DNA from: Pelomonas candidula
GTDB lineage: Bacteria; Pseudomonadota; Gammaproteobacteria; Burkholderiales; Burkholderiaceae_C
Direction of reading: 5' to 3'
DNA: 64,000 nt
NCBI RefSeq assembly: GCF_043555985.1
Contig: NZ_JBIGIC010000001.1
Coordinates: 620,001-684,000, forward strand
Positions 40,947 to 49,898 of this stretch are shown piece after piece. Both the position numbers and the translations under genes were made by a program. The notes under the pieces are model-generated. The model had not been told where the DNA came from and did no database searches. It saw only the letters and a list, made by a program, of their open reading frames with translations. How positions within the stretch are numbered: position 1 is the first letter of the stretch; each line of letters begins with the position of its first letter.

Positions 40947-42086
40947 TCAGTCCAGCGGCCAGGGCACGCCCTTGGGCATCTTGCCCGGGTCGTCCGGCTC
41001 GGCCGGCTTCACGCGCTTGCCGGCGGGCTTGTCCGCCGCCCGCCACCACGGCGCAGCCCGCTCGCCGTGCGATGGCTCCACGGCCTCGCCCAGCCGCGGC
41101 ATCAGCAGCTGAGCGCCCTGCTTCGGACCGAGCTCCAGCAGCGTCTCGGCCGGCTGGTCCCAATCGTGCAGCGCCAGCGAAAACGTGCCCCAGTGCACCG
41201 GCAGGAAGGCGCCGCCGCCGAGGTACTGCAGCGCCTTCAGCGCGTTCTCCGGCCCGAGGTGGATGTCGCCCCACGACGGGTGGAAGGCGCCGACCTCCAG
41301 CATGACGAGGTCGAAGGGCCCGAGGCGCTCACGGATGGCCGTGTACTCGCTCGTCAGGCCGGTGTCGCCGCTGAAGAACACGCGGTGCTTCGGCGACTCG
41401 ATGACGATGGACGACCACAGCGTCGCGTTGCGGTCGTTCAGCGAGCGGCCCGAGAAGTGCTGCGACGGCGCCGCGTGGATGCGCAGCTCGGCCGCGGGGT
41501 GCTGCCAGTGCTCCCACCAGTCCAGCTCGACGATGCGCTCGGCCGGCACGCCCCAGGCCTGCAGGTGCGCCCCCACGCCCAGCGACGTGATGAAGGGCAC
41601 GTCCTGCAGCGTCACCAGTTCCTTGATGGTGCCGATGTCGAGGTGGTCGTAGTGGTCGTGCGAGATGACGACGGCGTCCAGCGGGGGCAGCGCCTTCAGC
41701 GTGAGCGGCACGGGCTGGAAGCGCTTGGGCCCGGCCAGCTGCGACGGCGACGCGCGCTTGCCCCAGACCGGGTCGGTCAGCACGCGCAGCCCGTCGATCT
41801 CGATCATCACCGTGGAATGGCCCAGCCACGTCGCCCGCAGGCCGCTGCCGGCGGGCTTGAGCCAGGCGTCCAGCGGGTTGACCGACGGCAGTGGGCCGGC
41901 CGGCGTGCGGCGGCCTTCGGCGCACAGGAAGTCGGACAGCGACGGCCGCTCGGTACGGTCCCGCAGGCCCGGCTGGATGGGATGGACGTTGTGGAAGCCT
42001 TCGCCGCTGTCGGTGACGCGGTAGCGCGGCGACGCCCGCATGCGTTCGAGGCGGAGGCCGGTGGCGCGTTTGCCGAGGGATTTCAT
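40947..42086 (-). CDS. MBL-fold metallo-hydrolase (UlaG/NAPE-PLD-like)
   Basis: A 379-residue metallo-beta-lactamase-fold protein. Seen: ATWLGHSTVMIEIDGLRVLT, the zinc motif VVISHDHYDHLDIG, a third ligand region (SQHFSGRSL), FFSGDTGLTSEY and LPVHWGTFSLALHDW. Matches the branch related to lactonase UlaG and N-acyl-phosphatidylethanolamine phospholipase D; substrate unknown. The ATG overlaps the stop of the Cys-cluster gene (ATGA at 42083), so they form a two-gene operon. Confidence 0.9.
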   Translation of the reverse strand: MKSLGKRATGLRLERMRASPRYRVTDSGEGFHNVHPIQPGLRDRTERPSLSDFLCAEGRRTPAGPLPSVNPLDAWLKPAGSGLRATWLGHSTVMIEIDGLRVLTDPVWGKRASPSQLAGPKRFQPVPLTLKALPPLDAVVISHDHYDHLDIGTIKELVTLQDVPFITSLGVGAHLQAWGVPAERIVELDWWEHWQHPAAELRIHAAPSQHFSGRSLNDRNATLWSSIVIESPKHRVFFSGDTGLTSEYTAIRERLGPFDLVMLEVGAFHPSWGDIHLGPENALKALQYLGGGAFLPVHWGTFSLALHDWDQPAETLLELGPKQGAQLLMPRLGEAVEPSHGERAAPWWRAADKPAGKRVKPAEPDDPGKMPKGVPWPLD

Positions 42087-42457
42087 CGGGGAGCCGAAGC
42101 AGCTGCAAGACCAGCCGATGTGGCGGCGCCAGCCAGCGTTTCAAGCCCATGCGCCGCCCGCGCCTTCAAACACTGCGCGTCGCCCGGCTGCACGCCGCGA
42201 CAGGTGCTGGAGCGCTGCTCGTAGATGCCGCAGCCGACCGACCGCCCCACCTCGCCCTGCAGCGCGACGCAGCGCACCGGCCGCGCCTCGGTACCGGCCA
42301 TACAGCGGTGCAGCGCGCCGACCGGCCGCGTCAGCGCCACGGGCACCGTGCCGCCGGGCGCGTCGTCGGCTTCGGCCCAGTAGAAGGACACGCGGAAGAC
42401 GGCGCAGCAGGCGCCGCAGCGCTGGCAGTCGAATTCGTCGTCCATCGGGGGTGTCAT
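42083..42457 (-). CDS. YkgJ-family zinc/iron-chelating Cys-cluster protein
   Basis: A 124-residue protein. Seen: the family signature FDCQRCGACCAVFRV, then MAGTEARPVRCVALQG, VGCGIYEQRSSTCRGVQPGD and a late Cys. Eight conserved cysteines suggest bound Zn or Fe-S. Function in the family is unknown. ATG 42457 and ATG 42445 are both possible starts; neither has a strong ribosome site. Coupled to the MBL-fold gene. Confidence 0.85.
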   Translation of the reverse strand: MTPPMDDEFDCQRCGACCAVFRVSFYWAEADDAPGGTVPVALTRPVGALHRCMAGTEARPVRCVALQGEVGRSVGCGIYEQRSSTCRGVQPGDAQCLKARAAHGLETLAGAATSAGLAAASAPR

Positions 42458-42554
42458 GCGGTCGCGGCGGGTGAAGGTGAACAGCCAGGTTGCCGGGCCG
42501 GCGCTGAGCCCGGGCCTGCCTACACTGGATCTTCCGTCCGCCGGAGTTTCCACG

Positions 42555-43586
42555 ATGTCCATGAGCGCCAAGTCCCTGCTGCCCGGCCTGCTGGCCTGCG
42601 TGCTGCTGCCACTGACCGCCGTCGCCGGCGACCTCGAGGTGCTGCACCGCTACACCCTCGGCGGCGAAGGTGGCTGGGACTACCTGAGCTATGACGCGCC
42701 GTCGCATCGCCTCTTCATCTCCCGCGGCCAGCATGTGCAGGTGGTGGACCCACGCAGCGGCAACGTCGTCGGCGACATCCCCGACACACCGGGCGTGCAT
42801 GGCATTGCGCTGGCGCCCGAGCTGGACAAGGGCTTCACCAGCAACGGCCGCGACAACTCGGTCAGCGTCTTCACCGTCAGCAGCCTGAAGACGACGGGCA
42901 GGATCGCGACGCCGCTGGGCCAGAACCCCGACTTCATCGCCTACGACGAGAGCACCCGGCAAGTGCTGGCCTTCAACGGCCGCAGCCACAACGCCAGCGT
43001 CATCGACGCGGTGGGCGAGAAGCTGGTGGCGACCATTGCCCTCGCCGGCAAGCCCGAGGCCGCCGTGCCGGATGGGCGCGGCACCGTCTTCGTCGACATC
43101 GAGGACAAGAACGCGCTGCAGGTCATCAGCCTGAAGACCGGCGCCGTCGTGGCCACATGGCCGCTGGCCGGCTGCGACGAGCCCGCCGGCCTGGCCATGG
43201 ACCGCAGCGCGCGCCGGCTCTTCGTGGGCTGCCACAACAAGACGCTGCTGGTCGTCAACGCCGACACCGGCAAGACCGTGGCGCAGCTGCCCATCGGCGA
43301 GGGCGTGGATGCCAACACCATCGACGCGCAGCGCCAGCTCGTCTTCAGCTCGCAGGCCGACGGCACGCTGTCGGTCATCCAGGCCGCGGGGGCCGACAGC
43401 TTCAAGGTCCGGCAGACCGTGGCCACGGCCCGCGGTGCCCGCACGATGGCGGTCAACACCGCCGACCATGAGGTCTATCTGGTGACGGCGGAGTTCGACG
43501 AGCAGCCGCCAGCCCAGGGCCAGACGCGCCCGCGCCGCACCATGAAGCCCGGCTCGTTCACGCTGCTGGTGGTGGGCGAGAAGTAG
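42555..43586 (+). CDS. Secreted YncE-like beta-propeller protein
   Basis: A 343-residue exported protein. Seen: a signal peptide (residues 1-25, ending LTAVAG), then seven-fold YVTN/NHL-type blades (GGWDYLSYDAPSHRLFISRG, HVQVVDPRSGNVVGDIPDTP, and so on). No enzymatic motif. GGAG lies eight bases before ATG 42555. YncE relatives are periplasmic and bind DNA or metal-related partners; the role here is unknown. A TACACT at 42521 could be a -10 element. Confidence 0.85.
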   Translation: MSMSAKSLLPGLLACVLLPLTAVAGDLEVLHRYTLGGEGGWDYLSYDAPSHRLFISRGQHVQVVDPRSGNVVGDIPDTPGVHGIALAPELDKGFTSNGRDNSVSVFTVSSLKTTGRIATPLGQNPDFIAYDESTRQVLAFNGRSHNASVIDAVGEKLVATIALAGKPEAAVPDGRGTVFVDIEDKNALQVISLKTGAVVATWPLAGCDEPAGLAMDRSARRLFVGCHNKTLLVVNADTGKTVAQLPIGEGVDANTIDAQRQLVFSSQADGTLSVIQAAGADSFKVRQTVATARGARTMAVNTADHEVYLVTAEFDEQPPAQGQTRPRRTMKPGSFTLLVVGEK

Positions 43587-43602
43587 GCCACGGCCAACGG
43601 CG

Positions 43603-44148
43603 CTACGGCGCCTTCTGGCCGGGCGCGCGCCGCATCGAGCGCACCAGCGCGAGCGCCTGTGACGTGGGCTCGGCCGGCTCGCCGTTGACGAGGATGGTGA
43701 AGGTCACGCGTAACTCGCCCATGCCGACGGCACCCTGCGACATCGACTTGAAGCCGCCCGGCTCCGGCGCCGCGTCGGTGGCGGAGAAGTAGTAGCCCAC
43801 CTTGCCAGTCGCATCCAGGTCGTGCAGCTTCAGCTCGGGCTCCACCGCGCGGGGCCGGATGCGGTCGGCCGAGCGCTGCACCATCGAGCGGATGTCGTCC
43901 GGCGTGGGCGCCTTGGCGCCGCCCGTCGGCCACAGCGGCGTGACGAGCACCTGCAGCGTCGCGGCGTTCGGGCCGGTGATCGCGACGGTGGGCGGCAGGT
44001 CAGCGCGCGGCCGCTGCACCTGGCCGTGCCAGCCGTCCGGCACGTCGATCACCAGATCGTCGCGGTTGGGCAGCGGCACGCGCAACTCGGCGGCGAGGGC
44101 CGGCAGGGCCAGGATCAGCGCGACCAGCGCGGCGGCGGTCTTGAGCAT
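43603..44148 (-). CDS. Secreted hypothetical protein, 181 residues
   Basis: Not recognised. Seen: a signal peptide (MLKTAAALVALILALPALAA), then LRVPLPNRDDLVIDVPDGWH and a beta-rich body (TLQVLVTPLWPTGG, KVGYYFSATDAAPEPGGFKS) ending ALVRSMRR. The layout, a Trp in DGWHG followed by a strand-rich domain, resembles small periplasmic proteins without known role. The last 17 bases before the propeller stop are free, so the two genes converge. Confidence 0.72.
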   Translation of the reverse strand: MLKTAAALVALILALPALAAELRVPLPNRDDLVIDVPDGWHGQVQRPRADLPPTVAITGPNAATLQVLVTPLWPTGGAKAPTPDDIRSMVQRSADRIRPRAVEPELKLHDLDATGKVGYYFSATDAAPEPGGFKSMSQGAVGMGELRVTFTILVNGEPAEPTSQALALVRSMRRAPGQKAP

Positions 44149-44204
44149 GGGGGATCTCGGAGCGGCGGAGGGCTGATGTTGCCTGATGGCGAGCCACGCC
44201 GGGC

Positions 44205-44444
44205 TCAGGCCTCGGCAATCGCCGCGACCGACACCTTCAACCCCGGCACGCGCGCCGGCAGCTTGGCGCCCTGGCGGGCTGGCGGATTGCTCGGGAACCA
44301 GCGCAGGTATTCCTCGTTCATGCCGGCGAAGTCGTCCTCGTCGGCGAGCACGAGGGTCACGCTGACGATCTTGTCCATCGAGCTGCCGGGCGCCTCGAGG
44401 ACGGCGGCGATGTTGGTCAGGCACTGGCGCGTCTGCGCCTGCAC
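44205..44444 (-). pseudogene. 5'-truncated RidA-family gene
   Basis: The frame encodes only the C-terminal two thirds of a RidA (YjgF) protein: QAQTRQCLTNIAAVLEAPGS, DKIVSVTLVLADEDDF and PARQGAKLPARVPGLKV. RidA proteins are about 128 residues and deaminate reactive enamines as trimers. Here about 46 N-terminal residues (first two strands) are missing. Upstream the frame stays open about 20 codons with unrelated sequence, then meets a stop, with no ATG. A GTG at 44444 is the only start. The conserved substrate Arg (PAR) is kept, but the fold cannot be complete. The 44504 gene begins just beyond the break. Confidence 0.7.
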
Positions 44445-44503
44445 CGTCAGCTTGTCACGCCCCCAGGTCTTGAAACCCGGCGCCGTGGCGGCATCTGCGG
44501 GTC

Positions 44504-44827
44504 ATGGCTTCCGTCATCCGTCTCACCGTCCCCACCGAACTCTTGCCGTTCGTGCGCTATGCCCAGCTGCTGCAGGCGCTGGACGGCCAGGGCGGCGCGG
44601 CCGACCCGCACCAGTACCGGCTGCTGGTGCAGAAGATCGGCGCCGAGTTGCAATCCCATCAGGGCCACGAGGCCCTGCCCGCGCTGCTGGACCACTTCCC
44701 GGCCAGCGCCGAGATCTACGAGAACCTGCAGTACGCCCATGCCGGGCTGGTGCGGGCGCCGCTGGAGCAGTCGCTGGATTCGGAACTGGCGGCGAGGGAT
44801 CTGCTGGAGCGCGTGCGGCGCGGGTGA
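44504..44827 (+). CDS. Hypothetical protein, 107 residues
   Basis: Not recognised. Seen: soluble, helical; starts MASVIRLTVPTELLPFVRYA and ends ARDLLERVRRG, with LPALLDHFPASAEIYENLQY in the middle. Codon use is like its neighbours. A weak GGGT precedes the ATG. Its 5' region abuts the broken RidA remnant, so the promoter may have arrived with the rearrangement. Confidence 0.6.
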   Translation: MASVIRLTVPTELLPFVRYAQLLQALDGQGGAADPHQYRLLVQKIGAELQSHQGHEALPALLDHFPASAEIYENLQYAHAGLVRAPLEQSLDSELAARDLLERVRRG

Positions 44828-44831
44828 TTCG

Positions 44832-45725
44832 TCATCGGCGGAAAGCACCGGCCCGGATCTGCTCCTCCTGTTGTTTTGACAAGCGGTTCAGCATGGCGCC
44901 CGAAGGCAGCAGGAAGCGCAGCGTTCGCGTCGACAGGTCGAACTCGCCAACGAATTGGCGCATGCCGATGTAGAGCTTCTTCTCATCGGGCGAGAGCACG
45001 GCGGAGGTCGGATACAGGCCGCTCCACGGCATGTCGGCGGCGAGCACATCGACATGGCGTCCGCCGTCAAAGGCGACCAGGCTGTCCGACAGCACGACCA
45101 GGCTCTCGCCCTGTTTCGTCACGGCGATCGCGTAGGGCGCGGCAGGCAGCTGTGCCGCCGTGTCGACTCGCCATCGATCCTGGAGCGTGTCGCGAACGAT
45201 GCGGATGATGGAACCCCTGGAGACCAACATGTGGTTCAGGCCTTGGATGGCCCCCAGTTCATCGCCGAGGGCAAAGAAATCGACCACCTGCGGATCGAGC
45301 TGGTTCTCCGACATCCGGTAATGGCGCGTCCCGTCCGTGCTGAACCAGTACAGCGCAGCGCCGAACTCGCCGTGATTGAACGCAACGAGCCAGCCGTCCG
45401 CCACGCGCGCGAAGCGTGACGCGCCCCGAAAACCGTCGGCTTCGGCCTTGAATGCAGGGCGCGCGCCGACCAGATCGCCCCGCTTGTAGGTGTCGGCGCA
45501 GATGCGGCCGTCCACTAACGAGACACGCCACGCCTGCGGCGAGTAGTTGGCGGCATAGGTCCATAGCGCATGTGAGACCCGGTCGCTGGGCGGTGGCATG
45601 TCGATTTCGCTGGCCTGAGCGACGTCGTGAGCACAGGTCTGCGCGCTGGTCGGTGAGGCCAACGTGCAGGCCGACAGGGCCGCGATCGAAGCGATGCTGC
45701 GGAGACGGGAAGTGTCTAGCTTCAT
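44832..45725 (-). CDS. Exported hypothetical protein, 297 residues
   Basis: Not recognised. Seen: an N-terminal signal (IASIAALSACTLASPTSAQ); either lipobox LSAC or a cleavable peptide could be used. The rest is strand-rich with propeller-like turns (FARVADGWLVAFNHGEFGAA, AVLSPDEKKLYIG). Slightly lower GC than the kinase genes next to it. It lies five bases downstream of the kinase gene 45731 on the same strand, so it may be part of that operon. Confidence 0.7.
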   Translation of the reverse strand: MKLDTSRLRSIASIAALSACTLASPTSAQTCAHDVAQASEIDMPPPSDRVSHALWTYAANYSPQAWRVSLVDGRICADTYKRGDLVGARPAFKAEADGFRGASRFARVADGWLVAFNHGEFGAALYWFSTDGTRHYRMSENQLDPQVVDFFALGDELGAIQGLNHMLVSRGSIIRIVRDTLQDRWRVDTAAQLPAAPYAIAVTKQGESLVVLSDSLVAFDGGRHVDVLAADMPWSGLYPTSAVLSPDEKKLYIGMRQFVGEFDLSTRTLRFLLPSGAMLNRLSKQQEEQIRAGAFRR

Positions 45726-45730
45726 GAGTT

Positions 45731-47812
45731 CTATGCCTGACGCCTGAGGGCGATCTCGAAGACGACGCCATCATCCACATTGCGCGCGCCGATGCTGCCG
45801 CCCATCTTCGCGAGGTACGTCTTTGCCACGAACAAGCCCTGCCCGCGCCGCACGCCGTCCTGCGGTTCGGCGTCGCTGACGCCGTAGTCGAAGACGCGCG
45901 TGATCACGTCGTCCGCGATCTGCGGGCCCTGGTTGTGGATGTCCACTGCCGCCAGCTCCGCCTCGACGCGCAGCGTCAGCGTGATCGGCGTGCCCGGCAC
46001 GCGGTAGCGGTCGGCGTTGGTCAGCACATGGGTGATGGCGTCCTCCAGCGGGTACTCGTCGGCCTGGACCCAGACGGGCTCGGGCGCTGGCGTGTAGCTC
46101 ACGTCGGCGATGCCGGCGTAGGCCGCGTTCTCGGCCACGCCGCGCAGGAAGGCGTCCAGGTCCAGGCGGCCGATGGCCAGCGTCGCCGCGGCCAGCGCCT
46201 CGCTGGGCGAGGCCTGGCCGTAGAGCACCTTCACGGCCTGCTGCATGCGCTGCACGTAGCGGCGGCTGGGGTCGTCTTCCGACCCGTGCAGCAGCATCAG
46301 CGACTGCAGCGGCGACATGATCTCGTGGCCCACGGCGTGCCACTGGTCGTGCTCGCGCTCGGCGCGCAGCTGCTCGCGGCGCAGGCTGTCGCGGGCGTGC
46401 TGCAGCAGGTCGGCCAGCGTGCCGGCCAGGATGCCCAGCTCGTCGCGGCCGCGCAGGTCGGCCACGTCCAGCGTGCCCAGCTCGAAGCGCTCGGGCTGCT
46501 GCAGCTGGTGCGACAGCGTGGCGGCGCGCTTCGTCAGCGTCGCCACGCGGCGGATCAGCCCGATCTCGATGATGAGCCAGGCCAGGCCCAGCGCGGCCAG
46601 CATCGCGCCCACCGGCCAGGCCAGCCGCGCGGCGCTGGCGCTCAAGGACCGGTCCAGCCCCTGCAGGTCGCCGGTCAGCGTCACCTCGAAGCGGCCGACG
46701 GGCGTCGTCACGGTGTCTCGGGCGGTCAGCGTGCGCGGCGTGGCTGGCGCCGGCAGGTGCTGGATCAGCGCGGTCAGCCACGGTGACGGCGGCGTGCTGG
46801 TGTCGTCGGCGCCCTGCAGCAGCGCGACGACGTGGCTGCCGCGCGTGATCGTCAGCGTCTCGCCGGGCGACAGCGTGCCGGACAGCCGCGCCAGCGTCAG
46901 CGGCGGCTGCGCTCCGGCGGCGGCGCTGTCGAACAGCGTCGTGCCGCCGGGGCCCAGCAGCGCCAGTTGCAGGCCGGTGCGGGCCAGGTCGGCGGGCGGC
47001 CACTGTGGGCCGCCGGGGCGGAACAGCGCCTCGCGGAAGGCCTCCACCGGCAGCCGCAGCGAGATCGTCGTGCGGCGCGGGCAGGGCTCGCCGCCGGCGC
47101 CTTCACCGTTGGCGAGGCAGGGCCCCTCGCGCCAGACCCAGCCGCGGAAGTCGCGCTGCGGCCGGGCCTTGTGCGGCAGCACAGCGGTGTCGCCGGCCCC
47201 GACGGTGAAGCCCGGCAGCTGACCGCGTTGCGCGTCCAGCATCTCCACGGGCGCGAGCCAGTGCTGCTCGGCGCCGTTGCGCGTCAGGCTGATGCGCACG
47301 CGGTGCACGTCGGCGATGTCCAGCGCGCCGCGCTCGCGCGACACCAGCGGCGGCGCGTCCAGGCTGGCCACGAGGTAGACGAAGCCGCCCGCGTAGGCAT
47401 TGCTGCCGACGGCCGCGCACAGGCTGGCGCCGCCGGGGTATTGCAGGCCGCAGCCGGCCATCTCGATGGCGCGCTGTGCCTTGGTCGCGTCGTCGAAGTC
47501 GATGGCGCCGAACGGCAGCACCAGCGGCGCCACCCAGCCGGCGTCGACCTGCGGCGGCTCGGGGTTCAGCAGGGCGAGCTGGCCCGACGGATGGCGCAGC
47601 TGCGCGACGACCTCGGCCAGCGACTTCGCGAATGTCTGCTCGTAGCGCTGCGCGTTGCGCTGGCGCTCCTCGTTCAGCAGCGCCACGGCCAGCGCCAGCG
47701 TGGCCAGCGTCAGCGCGATGAAGACGAGGTGGAAGACGATGCGGTTGCGGAACGCCGCGAGGCCCAGGCGCGGCATGTCGGGCAGCGGGAAGTCGACCCG
47801 GCCCAGCTTCAT
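45731..47812 (-). CDS. Membrane sensor histidine kinase
   Basis: A 693-residue kinase. Seen: TM1 about residues 24-44, a large periplasmic domain (about 45-395) with paired cysteines (GCGLQYPG, EGPCLANG, PCPRRT), TM2 about 401-418 and HAMP. The dimerisation box HDQWHAVGHEIMSPLQSL puts phospho-His near 494. The ATPase domain follows (DAITHVLTNADRYR, VFDYGVSD, GVRRGQGLFVAKTYLAKMGG). Start MKLGRVDFPLP at 47812 overlaps the regulator stop by four bases. Paired with the regulator 47809-48513. The periplasmic domain is not one I can name. Confidence 0.9.
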   Translation of the reverse strand: MKLGRVDFPLPDMPRLGLAAFRNRIVFHLVFIALTLATLALAVALLNEERQRNAQRYEQTFAKSLAEVVAQLRHPSGQLALLNPEPPQVDAGWVAPLVLPFGAIDFDDATKAQRAIEMAGCGLQYPGGASLCAAVGSNAYAGGFVYLVASLDAPPLVSRERGALDIADVHRVRISLTRNGAEQHWLAPVEMLDAQRGQLPGFTVGAGDTAVLPHKARPQRDFRGWVWREGPCLANGEGAGGEPCPRRTTISLRLPVEAFREALFRPGGPQWPPADLARTGLQLALLGPGGTTLFDSAAAGAQPPLTLARLSGTLSPGETLTITRGSHVVALLQGADDTSTPPSPWLTALIQHLPAPATPRTLTARDTVTTPVGRFEVTLTGDLQGLDRSLSASAARLAWPVGAMLAALGLAWLIIEIGLIRRVATLTKRAATLSHQLQQPERFELGTLDVADLRGRDELGILAGTLADLLQHARDSLRREQLRAEREHDQWHAVGHEIMSPLQSLMLLHGSEDDPSRRYVQRMQQAVKVLYGQASPSEALAAATLAIGRLDLDAFLRGVAENAAYAGIADVSYTPAPEPVWVQADEYPLEDAITHVLTNADRYRVPGTPITLTLRVEAELAAVDIHNQGPQIADDVITRVFDYGVSDAEPQDGVRRGQGLFVAKTYLAKMGGSIGARNVDDGVVFEIALRRQA

Positions 47813-48513
47813 CCGCCAGGCGTCCAGCGAAAGCCCCGCATCGGGACGTTCTCGATGCCGTCGAACGTCGGGTCCACGTCGCGGAAGGCGTCGCGGATGG
47901 TCGCGACGTGCTTGCGCACGTTGTCGCGGTTGCGGCCGCTCTTGACGACGTCGAACAGCTCCTCGTAGCTGACCACCTCGCCGGCCCGCGCGTGCAGCGT
48001 CGCGAGGATGCGCTGCGCCGTCAGCGGCAGGTTGATGCGCTGGCCGCGCCACATCGGCGTGCGCTGCTTCAGCGGGTCCAGCTGCAGGCTCTCGTCGGCC
48101 TTGGCCGACGCCGGCTTGGCCGCGGGTTCCTTCAGCCGCGCGGTGCGCAGGATGTCGAGGAAGGTCTCGACGAACTCGGCCTCGTCGAAGGTCGTCTTCT
48201 GCAGGTAGTCCCAGGCGTCCAGCGCCTTCATGATGCTGCGGTAGATGGCCGCCGGCATGGCCGACACCACCAGCACCGGCGTTCCCAGCCCCTGCTTGTT
48301 GATCTCGTTGATCAGCGCGACGCCGGCGTTGCGCTCGCGGCCCAGCTCGATGTCCAGCACGACGAGGTCGTAGCGCTCACGCAGCAGCGCGGCCTCGGCG
48401 GCGTCGCGGTCGAAGTGCTGGTCGACGACGAGCTCGGGGCGGGCGGTGCGAATCCAGCCGGCCAGCTGCTCGCTGGTGGTGGGGTCGTCTTCGATGACGG
48501 CGATGCGGGGCAT
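47809..48513 (-). CDS. OmpR-like response regulator
   Basis: A 234-residue regulator. Seen: receiver (MPRIAVIEDDPTTSEQLAGW, phospho-Asp in LVVLDIELGRERNAG, VLVVSAMPA, then YLQKTTFDE with the conserved Lys). A charged linker follows, then a C-terminal winged helix (RINLPLTAQRILATLHARAG, VRKHVATIRDAF, GFRWTPGG). First gene of a two-component operon with the kinase 45731. A 16-bp palindrome (48548-48565) sits about 35 bases upstream and recurs before the SPFH gene, a candidate binding site. Confidence 0.92.
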   Translation of the reverse strand: MPRIAVIEDDPTTSEQLAGWIRTARPELVVDQHFDRDAAEAALLRERYDLVVLDIELGRERNAGVALINEINKQGLGTPVLVVSAMPAAIYRSIMKALDAWDYLQKTTFDEAEFVETFLDILRTARLKEPAAKPASAKADESLQLDPLKQRTPMWRGQRINLPLTAQRILATLHARAGEVVSYEELFDVVKSGRNRDNVRKHVATIRDAFRDVDPTFDGIENVPMRGFRWTPGG

Positions 48514-48547
48514 GGCGTTGATTATGGGGAGCGAGCCCCAAGCCCAG

Positions 48548-48565
48548 GCGGAAGGATTCTTCCGC
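48548..48565. promoter_or_regulatory. Palindrome GCGGAAGGATTCTTCCGC, copy A
   Basis: Near-perfect dyad (GCGGAAG/CTTCCGC around four bases). The 16-base core CGGAAGAATCCTTCCG is identical, on the opposite strand, to copy B at 50056-50071. It lies upstream of the response-regulator gene on the minus strand. A candidate operator of that regulator. Confidence 0.5.
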
Positions 48566-48582
48566 GTGCTCCTTGCTTCAGC

Positions 48583-49398
48583 TCATGAAACGAGGCGTCG
48601 CATCGCCGTGCGCAAGCCGGACCATCGAGTGGTGCGATCCATCGAGATCGGCACCAGGCGCCAGCTGCCCCAAGGGTTGGTGTAAAGCGAGTTGTCGCCG
48701 TGGTCGGGGCCGGGATCGTCATGCAGTCGATACACAGGAGCCCCGTTTTCCGTGCTGAAGGTTTGGCCTGCGAGCAGGGTGGGCGATTCGATGACCAGGT
48801 AGCGCGTGAAGACTCGTAGCAACTCGACCGCGGCTGCCGTGCCGGCGTTCTCGATGATGGCATCACGCAAACCGAGGTTGTGCATGCCACAGGAGTAGAC
48901 CTGCGGCCCGGTGATGTAAAGCACATAGGCGCGGTGGGCGCTGAACAGATGGATGTCGGTGCAAAGGGCACGCCAGTCGTCGGGGCTGTGCGCGACGCCG
49001 CTGCTTTCGACCTTGACGCCCAGACCGCCTGCGTCCAGCAGCGCTGCGGCGGCGAGCATCAGCGCGTGGGCGTCGCCGCGGAAGCCACCGGGGCCGATCA
49101 GATAGACGACGCTGGCGTGCTGGCCAATGGCGTTCATCGCCGGTGTGTCGCGCCAGTGCGGCCCCGCCGCGCGGAACGCGTCGGCCATGCGCGGGTCGTG
49201 GGCGTGGAACTCCAATTCGAACGCCTGCCGGGTGGGCGCGTGCATCAGGATCTGCCCGGCATACAGGTAGCCGCGTTCGCTGCGGGCGATGGCTTCGATC
49301 AGTTCGGTGCGCGATGACCACATCCCTGGCACGCAAAGGATGATGGATGGGCGCGGCTGGCTTGCGGACACCAAGGTCAATTGCCAATCACTCCACAC
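48583..49398 (-). CDS. Hypothetical protein, DUF4261-like, 271 residues
   Basis: Seen: N-terminal PSIILCVPGMWSSRTELIEA, then VVYLIGPGGFRGDAHALMLA, AAALLDAGGLGVKVESSGVA, then HSPDDWRALC. The last third has GTAAAVELLRVFTRYL and PNPWGSWRLVP-like sequence. The gG-kvEssG-AHs-dDW pattern is what I associate with DUF4261, a family of unknown role, but I cannot confirm it. Cytoplasmic, no catalytic signature. Overlaps the sodC stop by 22 bases if started at 49398; ATG 49323 is an alternative. Less GC-rich than its neighbours. Confidence 0.65.
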   Translation of the reverse strand: MWSDWQLTLVSASQPRPSIILCVPGMWSSRTELIEAIARSERGYLYAGQILMHAPTRQAFELEFHAHDPRMADAFRAAGPHWRDTPAMNAIGQHASVVYLIGPGGFRGDAHALMLAAAALLDAGGLGVKVESSGVAHSPDDWRALCTDIHLFSAHRAYVLYITGPQVYSCGMHNLGLRDAIIENAGTAAAVELLRVFTRYLVIESPTLLAGQTFSTENGAPVYRLHDDPGPDHGDNSLYTNPWGSWRLVPISMDRTTRWSGLRTAMRRLVS

Positions 49399-49898
49399 GC
49401 CACCCGCGCCCCACCACCACCCAGCGGCGCGGGATGGTCAGCATGGTTGTCGCCGCCGGCGTGGATCATCAGTGCGCGGTTCTTCACGTCGGCGAGCTTG
49501 AGTCGAGGGCCCAGCACGGGAGACGTGGCAGCGCCGTCGGCGCTCACGTACAGCGGCGGCAGGTCGCCCAGGTGGCCGTCGCCCCAGGGCTCGCCGTGCT
49601 TCCTGGTGCCGGCCGGGTCCAGGTGGCCGCCGGCGGCGCCGGCCGGGACCGTGGCGCCGTTGGCCTCGGCTGGCGCGCAGGAGGGCTTCTCGTGGACGTG
49701 GAAGCCGTGCAGGCCGGGCGGCAGGCCCTTGAGGTCGGGGTAGAAGGCCAGGCCGTAGGGTGTCTCGACGATGCGCACGGTGCCCAGCGCCTGGCCGGTG
49801 CCCTGTTTCTCGGCCGCGTTGACGGGCACGGTGATCTCGGCGCTCTGGGCCAGCGCGCTGGCGGCGAGGCAGGTGGCGGCAATGAACGTGGCTTTCAT
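49377..49898 (-). CDS. sodC: Periplasmic Cu,Zn superoxide dismutase
   Basis: A 173-residue enzyme that dismutes superoxide in the periplasm. Seen: a signal peptide (residues 1-19, ASALAQSA), copper ligands GFHVHEKPSC, GGHLDPAGTRKHGEPWGDGH with bridging and zinc His, and zinc Asp and copper His near MIHAGGDNHADHPAPLGGGG. The disulfide partner is in RVACGVIG. All metal ligands are present. It precedes and overlaps the DUF4261-like gene on the same strand. Confidence 0.95.
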   Translation of the reverse strand: MKATFIAATCLAASALAQSAEITVPVNAAEKQGTGQALGTVRIVETPYGLAFYPDLKGLPPGLHGFHVHEKPSCAPAEANGATVPAGAAGGHLDPAGTRKHGEPWGDGHLGDLPPLYVSADGAATSPVLGPRLKLADVKNRALMIHAGGDNHADHPAPLGGGGARVACGVIGN

